Part shown: one piece after another, positions 51,837-56,353 of the stretch
How positions within the stretch are numbered: the stretch's first letter is position 1
How the letters are laid out: each line of letters starts with the position of its first letter
From: Pseudomonas sp. MWU13-2105
GTDB taxonomy: Bacteria; Pseudomonadota; Gammaproteobacteria; Pseudomonadales; Pseudomonadaceae
Length of the DNA: 56,353 bases
Direction: 5' to 3'
Assembly (NCBI RefSeq): GCF_023242315.1
Contig: NZ_JALLIY010000028.1
Span: 1-56,353, forward strand
The notes under the pieces: model-generated
Told to the model about the DNA's origin: nothing
Seen by the model: the letters and a program-made list of their open reading frames with translations, nothing else
Database searches by the model: none
Program-made: the position numbers and the translations under genes

Positions 51837-53180
51837 TCATATCAGTCGAGCAAGCGACCCGACTGGCAATGCGTTTGTCGCTTCAAGTTCAGTCAGGCGC
51901 TGAATGGTCTGCTGGCGCTCAATCTTCGAGGTGATCTGGTCAAAGACCATGTAGTGCTCCTCAACCCAGAGGCGTATTTGCTCCAGCCAATAGCTAGCGT
52001 TGCCCTGCTTCTGGAACTGCTCCAGCAGAAATTGCACCTGAGCCCACTTGGGCATGAGTCGGTGAAGCGCCCGTCTGCGAAAGGGTTGCAGAGTCTCCCA
52101 CTCGCGCTCAAGCCTTGATGTCAGCTCGTCCTGGATATCGCGCCAAACCACCACATGAGCGCCTTTGATGGCGACTTCGAATACACCTTGGGACGGGTCA
52201 CTGAGCGCCGCCACGACCATCTCCGGCCGGTGGTCACCCTCAATTGCCAGTACCAGCGCACGAACGGCACCACTACGCTGGTTGATACCTGGGCGTACCC
52301 ACTCCTCAGGTACTCGCACACTCAGGTTTTGCGCAAGCCCCAGCACACCCAGCCATTGAGCTTTGGAGATCGGCATGTCGCCGGCCAAACGTTCGAGCAG
52401 GATCCGGGAAGGATCAATGCCGTGCTGACTGGCAGCCCACAGTGCGGCAGACCTCGCCGCCGACGAAGGATCCACCAGAAACTGCTCTATCAGGCGAATA
52501 CGCCCCTCCTGAAATCGCATGGCTGCACGGAACGATTGGGTTCTGAGGATACCGCTTGCGTTGCTCAACCCTAATGCGATGACTCTTTGCGCCGGTTCTT
52601 CGGCAAGGTCTTCAGTCTTGGCGATGGCCATCTGTCGAGCCGCCAGATCCGGGTGGCCCATCGTCTCGACCAGGAACAAGGTGAGATCGTTCTCCACCTT
52701 GGTTTGAATCAGGACATTGAAGAGGAATCGAGCAGAAGCCCCCCTACTCCCCCAGAAGGCCTCATTGCAGTGGGCAATGCACTCTTTCATCGCCAGCGCA
52801 GTTTCAAGCTTCTTGATCGTCTGGGTGTGATCGGCGCGCTTTCGGTTGCCCAACGCCATGATGGCGGGCATTTGCGCGATGAGCGACTCGGCATGCTGCG
52901 GCGTCAGATAATCATCAAGCGCCATCACCGCGGTAACGCGGACTTGAGGCACCCAGTCGTTGAGACGTTCGAGGATAGCGGCCAGCCGTATCGTCGACTG
53001 GGACGATCTGATCTGATTCAGCCCGGTTTCACGGTCGAAACCATCCCAACTGTTAACCAGTACCTGCCAGTCTTTCACCCGGAGTGGAGGCTCCTGCTCT
53101 GCCGGTAGCGGGACAACGGGCTCAGCCACAATAGGATCTTGACGTTTACGAGTGAGTCCTTTCAGCCAAAACTTCCACAT
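51837..53180 (-). CDS. HEAT-repeat-like protein (447 aa)
   Basis: From ATG 53180 (MWKFWLKGLTRKR; AGGGA upstream). A longer frame to 53300 has no support. The N-terminus is short and basic; from about residue 60 the protein is a series of helical pairs (RLAAILERLNDWVPQVRVTAVMALDDYL, AARSAALWAASQHG, GAVRALVLAIEGDHRPEMVVAAL), typical of HEAT/armadillo scaffolds. No enzyme motif is visible. It is probably a protein-interaction module. Confidence 0.78.
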   Translation of the reverse strand: MWKFWLKGLTRKRQDPIVAEPVVPLPAEQEPPLRVKDWQVLVNSWDGFDRETGLNQIRSSQSTIRLAAILERLNDWVPQVRVTAVMALDDYLTPQHAESLIAQMPAIMALGNRKRADHTQTIKKLETALAMKECIAHCNEAFWGSRGASARFLFNVLIQTKVENDLTLFLVETMGHPDLAARQMAIAKTEDLAEEPAQRVIALGLSNASGILRTQSFRAAMRFQEGRIRLIEQFLVDPSSAARSAALWAASQHGIDPSRILLERLAGDMPISKAQWLGVLGLAQNLSVRVPEEWVRPGINQRSGAVRALVLAIEGDHRPEMVVAALSDPSQGVFEVAIKGAHVVVWRDIQDELTSRLEREWETLQPFRRRALHRLMPKWAQVQFLLEQFQKQGNASYWLEQIRLWVEEHYMVFDQITSKIERQQTIQRLTELEATNALPVGSLARLI

Positions 53181-53396
53181 CAACACGGTCCCTGAATATG
53201 AATCCACCAAGCATATAGGCATCGATCTCAGCAGCGCTACCCAGGTTCTTTCAAGGGAGCTACAGACGGCCACACGCTGGGTTGCCCCCCCTACAGCCAA
53301 TCGCCCTCGCCCCCCCTAACAGAAGCCTGTGATTTCAGCGGCACGCAAGAGATCTCTCTTTCCCTTGACTGAAATTTCCTAGAAAATCCTGACCGC

Positions 53397-53425
53397 TTGC
53401 GCCTGCCCACGCCGGTGGCTATCTT
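53397..53425 (+). promoter_or_regulatory. Promoter of C4-like unit 4
   Basis: TTGCGC (53397-53402), a 17-base spacer and TATCTT (53420-53425), preceded by TTTCCTAGAAAA. Confidence 0.65.
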
Positions 53426-53431
53426 CGAGCC

Positions 53432-53624
53432 GTCACTGCTCATCAGTGACAGGGTTTGGTAGCCCTCGGTGTAACTAGGCGCAAAGCGCCACCTTGAGCA
53501 AGGCGCTTTTTTTCGGCCTCAGCTTTTATGGTGGCCGTGCGCAGGGCGTCCGCGGACGCGCCGGGTTCCTAGTGCACCGGTCTACCAACCTGCGTACGGC
53601 CGCCACCCTTCAATCGTTTGGTAG
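53432..53624 (+). ncRNA. C4-like antisense leader RNA, unit 4
   Basis: Hairpin GTCACTG-CTCAT-CAGTGAC; a1 TTTGGTAG (53455-53462); b1 ACTAGG (53474-53479); terminator-like hairpin AGCGCC...GGCGCT with a run of seven T (53485-53513). The C4-like stem is at 53528-53608, with b' CCTAGTGC (53568-53575) and a' CTACCAA (53582-53588), then a2 TTTGGTAG (53617-53624). A second b site GCACTTGG (53648-53655) matches b' at 7 of 8 positions and runs into the Shine-Dalgarno GGAG. The a/a' pair is unique to this unit (GGTAG/CTACC). Confidence 0.83.
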
Positions 53625-53668
53625 CGATGGTGACGGCTTCAATACATGCACTTGGAGTACCTCGTACT

Positions 53669-54016
53669 ATGTTCAAGCCCACCCCCAATCCGCCTGCAAC
53701 CTCAAACATCGAAAGCATCGATCCTCGTATCGCCGATCGGGCTTTGTCTCACTACAACCTCGGTCCGAAGGCAGGTACCAAACCAGCGCCTGTCACCGTA
53801 TTGCATGATCATCTGCATGAACCCGGGAACCAGGAAGACGCCCTGGCCGATGTCTACTCGATTCTGCAATCCGCGGCGGCCACGGCCTATGAGCACGCCG
53901 ACAACCAGACCGGTTCGAACCGCAAGGTGGCGATGGGTGTGGTGCATTTGATTGAGTTGGCACAGCTGAAGATGGACTCGGTGCTGGATGGGCAAGCAAT
54001 CAGCGTCAGCGGCTGA
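53669..54016 (+). CDS. DUF6124 family protein, copy 4
   Basis: A 115-aa protein, MFKPTPNPPATSNIESIDPR..., close to copies 1 and 2 over its whole length (SILQSAAATAYEHADNQTG, SNRKVAMGVVHLIELAQL). ATG 53669 is chosen by analogy with the other copies and by GGAG upstream. A hairpin follows the stop. Confidence 0.88.
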   Translation: MFKPTPNPPATSNIESIDPRIADRALSHYNLGPKAGTKPAPVTVLHDHLHEPGNQEDALADVYSILQSAAATAYEHADNQTGSNRKVAMGVVHLIELAQLKMDSVLDGQAISVSG

Positions 54017-54027
54017 CCACGCTCTGC

Positions 54028-54060
54028 GAACGAGCGGAAAACCTGGCTTTCCGCTCGTTC
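54028..54060 (+). terminator. Hairpin after DUF6124 copy 4
   Basis: GAACGAGCGGAAA / TTTCCGCTCGTTC, a 13-bp stem with loop ACCTGGC. Compared with copy 1 one base pair is changed on both sides (T-A to C-G), so the structure is conserved. Confidence 0.75.
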
Positions 54061-54173
54061 GGCTCCGAAATTCAACAGCCGTGTCAGCCCCCCCTCAGTC
54101 GATTGCCTGCCCCTGCTCGGACCGAGACCAAAACCACTCTATGCAGTGCCCGAGTCTGTTGAACCACAACGCC

Positions 54174-55229
54174 TTAGTGTTTGACCTCAATCATGTCGTA
54201 GCCCTTGAGGCGGTAGAGCAGCACCGAGAGTGCCCAACTGACGATAAAAATGCCGATGATGAGGTAGCCCAGGGTTCCAAAGTGATCGTTGAGATTGCCC
54301 ACGATGCCCCAAAGCGGCCCCTTGAGCTCGAGTTTGTCCGAGATCAGACCCAGGGCCTCGATAGTGCCGATGACCACGGCGACTACCACTGACACCAGGG
54401 TAATAGTCATGTTGTAGTAGATCTTGCGAATGGGCTTCATGTAGGCCCAGCCGTAGGCACCTAGCATCAGGTGGCCGTCCAGGGTATCGACCAACGACAT
54501 ACCGGCACTGAACAACAACGGGAACACCATGATTGACCAAGGCGATAGCCCTTGGGCCGCCTGGCTCGCGGAAATGCCTAGCAGGGCCACTTCGGTGGAA
54601 GTATCAAAGCCCAGTCCGAACAGAAAACCCAGAGGGAACATATGCCAGCTGCGCGTCACCAGACGGAACATGGGGCGAAAGATGCGGGCCAGGAAACCAC
54701 GATTGGCCAACAGTAAATCGAAGTCGTCATCGACGTAGGCACCGCCCTGGCGAACATGGCACCAGGACTTGTAGATTGAGCGCAGGATCACCAGGTTCAT
54801 CAACGCAATGACCAGCAGGAACAGTGCCGACACCGAGGTGCTGATCAACCCGCCCAGTGCTTTGAACTCTTCCATCCGGTCTTGCATGACCGAGGTTGCC
54901 AGAGCCACGCCCAGAGACGCCAGCACCACCACGGAAGAGTGCCCAAGGGAAAAGAAAAAACCGACGGAGACCGGGCGTTTCTTTTCCTGCATCAGTTTAC
55001 GGGTGACGTTGTCGATGGCTGCAATATGGTCGGCATCCACCGCATGACGCAATCCAAAGCTATAGGCCAGGAGGGCCGTGCCGAGCAGAACAGGATAGTC
55101 ATGAAAGGCCAGCAGCGCCCAGACCCAGGCAATTACATTGATGCCGATCAGCACCCCGTAGATACCAAAGAGCCGGGCCCGTATCTGGGTGTTGGAGTCG
55201 CTGAAAACTCGTGCGAGTTGACGGATCAT
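54174..55229 (-). CDS. NiCoT-family nickel/cobalt transporter, probably cobalt
   Basis: A 351-aa membrane protein with the NiCoT signature RHAVDADHIAAIDN, then FFFSLGHSSVV and LGFDTSTEVALL in later membrane helices. It imports Ni2+ and/or Co2+ through the inner membrane. The cobalamin riboswitch directly upstream argues that the physiological substrate is cobalt for B12 synthesis. Confidence 0.92.
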   Translation of the reverse strand: MIRQLARVFSDSNTQIRARLFGIYGVLIGINVIAWVWALLAFHDYPVLLGTALLAYSFGLRHAVDADHIAAIDNVTRKLMQEKKRPVSVGFFFSLGHSSVVVLASLGVALATSVMQDRMEEFKALGGLISTSVSALFLLVIALMNLVILRSIYKSWCHVRQGGAYVDDDFDLLLANRGFLARIFRPMFRLVTRSWHMFPLGFLFGLGFDTSTEVALLGISASQAAQGLSPWSIMVFPLLFSAGMSLVDTLDGHLMLGAYGWAYMKPIRKIYYNMTITLVSVVVAVVIGTIEALGLISDKLELKGPLWGIVGNLNDHFGTLGYLIIGIFIVSWALSVLLYRLKGYDMIEVKH

Positions 55230-55279
55230 ATAACGGCACCTTATGGGAACACGCGTCCCAACCAGGAGAAGGAATGACG

Positions 55280-55405
55280 TTACAAGGCGAGGTCTGACTC
55301 CCGAACACCCGGGCTGCTACCTGGAGGTGCGGATACAGTGGCGCGACCGTGCCGGGATTGAACCGGCTTCTCACCTGGAACATAAAGATACATCTGCCGG
55401 GCCAG
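55280..55405 (-). promoter_or_regulatory. Cobalamin riboswitch
   Basis: On the minus strand CAGGTGAGAAGCCGG...CCCGGCACGG, then CGCCACTGTATCC (the GCCACTG box), and GGGAGTCAGACCTCGCC (B12-box region) are read in the right order and spacing. The element ends about 50 bases before the NiCoT start. When adenosyl- or other cobalamin is bound it should reduce expression of the transporter. Confidence 0.85.
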
Positions 55406-55461
55406 TCTACACTTAGGACCGCGGTTCTCATGAATAAAAGGGCAACGGTTCGACAGGAAGG

Positions 55462-55790
55462 ATGCTCCATATGGTCAATTTCTGCCGAACCATTGAACCG
55501 CTACCATCGCGCGCATTCAGCAAACGGGCGAAGGTCATCCGCGACGTCCCCGTGAACCACCCTCACCTCCTCCGTGCCCTGCGACAGCTAGCCATGAGCC
55601 TGGCTATGCTGGCAGCCCTGCTGCCAAGCATGATGTTCTTGCTCCCGGCGGTTCACGCGCCCCCCATGGAAATGGGCTAGCACCGCAACATGGCCGGACA
55701 TATCCATGGTTCAAGCCTGGGTGATTCGGACCCGCTTCACGAATGCCATTGCCTGCTGTGCCTGGTTCAGGCGATCACGGACGATGAATG
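55462..55790 (+). pseudogene. DUF2946-like exported protein with in-frame stop
   Basis: The frame starts at 55462 (Met 55471 also possible). It has a hydrophobic segment LAMSLAMLAALLPSMMFLLPAVHA and then meets TAG at 55678-55680. In the same frame coding-like sequence continues: AGHIHGSSLG, then LHECHCLLCLVQ, to a TGA at 55788-55790. His-rich and CHCLLC-type ends are typical of DUF2946 proteins, associated with metal (mainly copper) genes. The stop is probably an inactivating mutation. Confidence 0.55.
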
Positions 55791-55797
55791 ACAGGTC

Positions 55798-56154
55798 ATG
55801 CGCCAACACACCGTGATCGGCGCCAAAATTATCGGCAACCATCCTTCAGGGTTGTTGCATACGGCGCAAATTGTAGCGCTGAACCATCACGAAAAAAGGA
55901 ACGGCAGCGGCTACTCCAATGGACTCGCGGGTGAAGACATCCCCCATGTCGCCCGAGTGGTCGCCATAGCTGATGTGTTCGATGCCCTCACGAGTGGGCG
56001 GCCCCATAAACGCGCCTGGTCGGTTGAGGGTGCCGTAGGGCTCATACGCCAACAATGCAACCAGCACTTCACCCCTGAATTGGTGGGAATATTTCTGGAC
56101 TGCCTACCTGAAATCCTCAAGACACGCAAACGCTGGGCCGATGCTAAATCCTGA
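55798..56154 (+). pseudogene. HD-GYP domain fragment
   Basis: 118 codons reading MRQHTVIGAKIIG, then LNHHEKRNGSGYSNGLAGEDI and VVAIADVFDALTSGRPHK. This is the second half of an HD-GYP cyclic-di-GMP phosphodiesterase domain. The HD motif itself and everything upstream are absent, and GYP reads GYS. It cannot be an active enzyme and is most probably a 5'-truncated remnant. Confidence 0.75.
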
Positions 56155-56353
56155 CCGTGGATGGACACCCGCATGGACACTGAGTGTTTTTATATTCTTT
56201 GATCTGGTTCAAGAAAACTATTAGCGGGTATTTTTTTGGCCGTGAAATTTTGCTCTTCAGTTTTTTACTCTAGGAATTGATGAGCCAGTTGGATCATTGA
56301 CAGCATGGAAAGCCCTCAGCGCTTTCGGTGGTCGCAACTTGTTATCGCTTCAG
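56155..56353. other. Right-edge intergenic sequence
   Basis: About 200 AT-richer bases with no gene or repeat that I can support. Confidence 0.4.

Noticed and set aside
55798..56154. Active cyclic-di-GMP phosphodiesterase
   Set aside because: Only the second half of the HD-GYP domain is present. The HD metal-binding part is absent, so it is described as a fragment.
1..56353. CRISPR arrays, rRNA and tRNA genes
   Set aside because: I saw no regularly spaced repeat array and no tRNA- or rRNA-like sequence on either strand. The sequence at 55345-55370 that looks slightly tRNA-like belongs to the cobalamin riboswitch.

Overview
The window looks like a Pseudomonas chromosome, most likely from the fluorescens complex. 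The evidence is high-GC coding, a HlyB/HlyD type I secretion locus, NiCoT, AzoR and LysR genes of pseudomonad type, and conjugation genes of the PFL_4709/4710/4711 families. These are family recognitions from translated sequence; no database search was run.

Layout. (1) 1-7.06 kb, minus strand: a type I secretion operon (ABC exporter, membrane fusion protein, a 211-aa membrane protein) followed by the first 844 codons of a very repetitive surface/secreted protein that runs off the left edge. (2) 8.4-10.4 kb: the 3' part of an IS66 transposase gene, split by a decayed group II intron whose exact splice junction can be read. (3) 10.4-28.2 kb: the mating-pair-formation end of an integrative conjugative element (ICE). 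A broken copy of three tra genes (10.43-11.35 kb) and an intact copy (23.5-26.3 kb) lie in direct orientation. They flank about 12 kb of cargo: a Septu (PtuAB) anti-phage operon with an overlapping low-molecular-weight phosphatase gene, unknown genes, a CoiA-like protein, a metallothionein, a class II Fic protein and a tyrosine recombinase. Downstream are a TraG-type protein and two DUF3742 proteins, one fused to a cold-shock domain. (4) 29.6-37.9 kb: three C4-like antisense-RNA/DUF6124 units (two of them a tandem duplication), a second Fic protein, a DUF1311 protein, and a LysR/azoreductase/F420-type oxidoreductase group. (5) 37.9-43 kb: ICE-type accessory genes (DUF2857, coiled-coil membrane proteins, a conserved 216-aa ICE protein). 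(6) 43.1-53.2 kb: an island of single-gene and small-operon insertions, including an AT-rich unknown/ParA/SIR2 operon, a HEPN-like protein, and a DUF4145-Sel1-SEC-C protein. A short GGCCGA palindromic motif repeats between the genes. (7) 53.3-54.1 kb: the fourth C4-like/DUF6124 unit. (8) 54.2-56.2 kb: a NiCoT-family transporter behind a cobalamin riboswitch, then a broken DUF2946-like gene and an HD-GYP fragment.

The most striking signal is the set of four C4-like units. Each has a conserved promoter, a pair of short sites (a1, b1), a terminator-like hairpin, a C4-like structured RNA carrying b' and a' (complementary to those sites), and a second a2/b2 pair. The b2 site overlaps the ribosome binding site of a DUF6124 gene. 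The a and b sequences differ between units, but in each unit they change together with a' and b'. This is the architecture of the phage P1/P7 immunity I (c4) locus, here in four copies with different specificities and attached to a gene family of unknown function.
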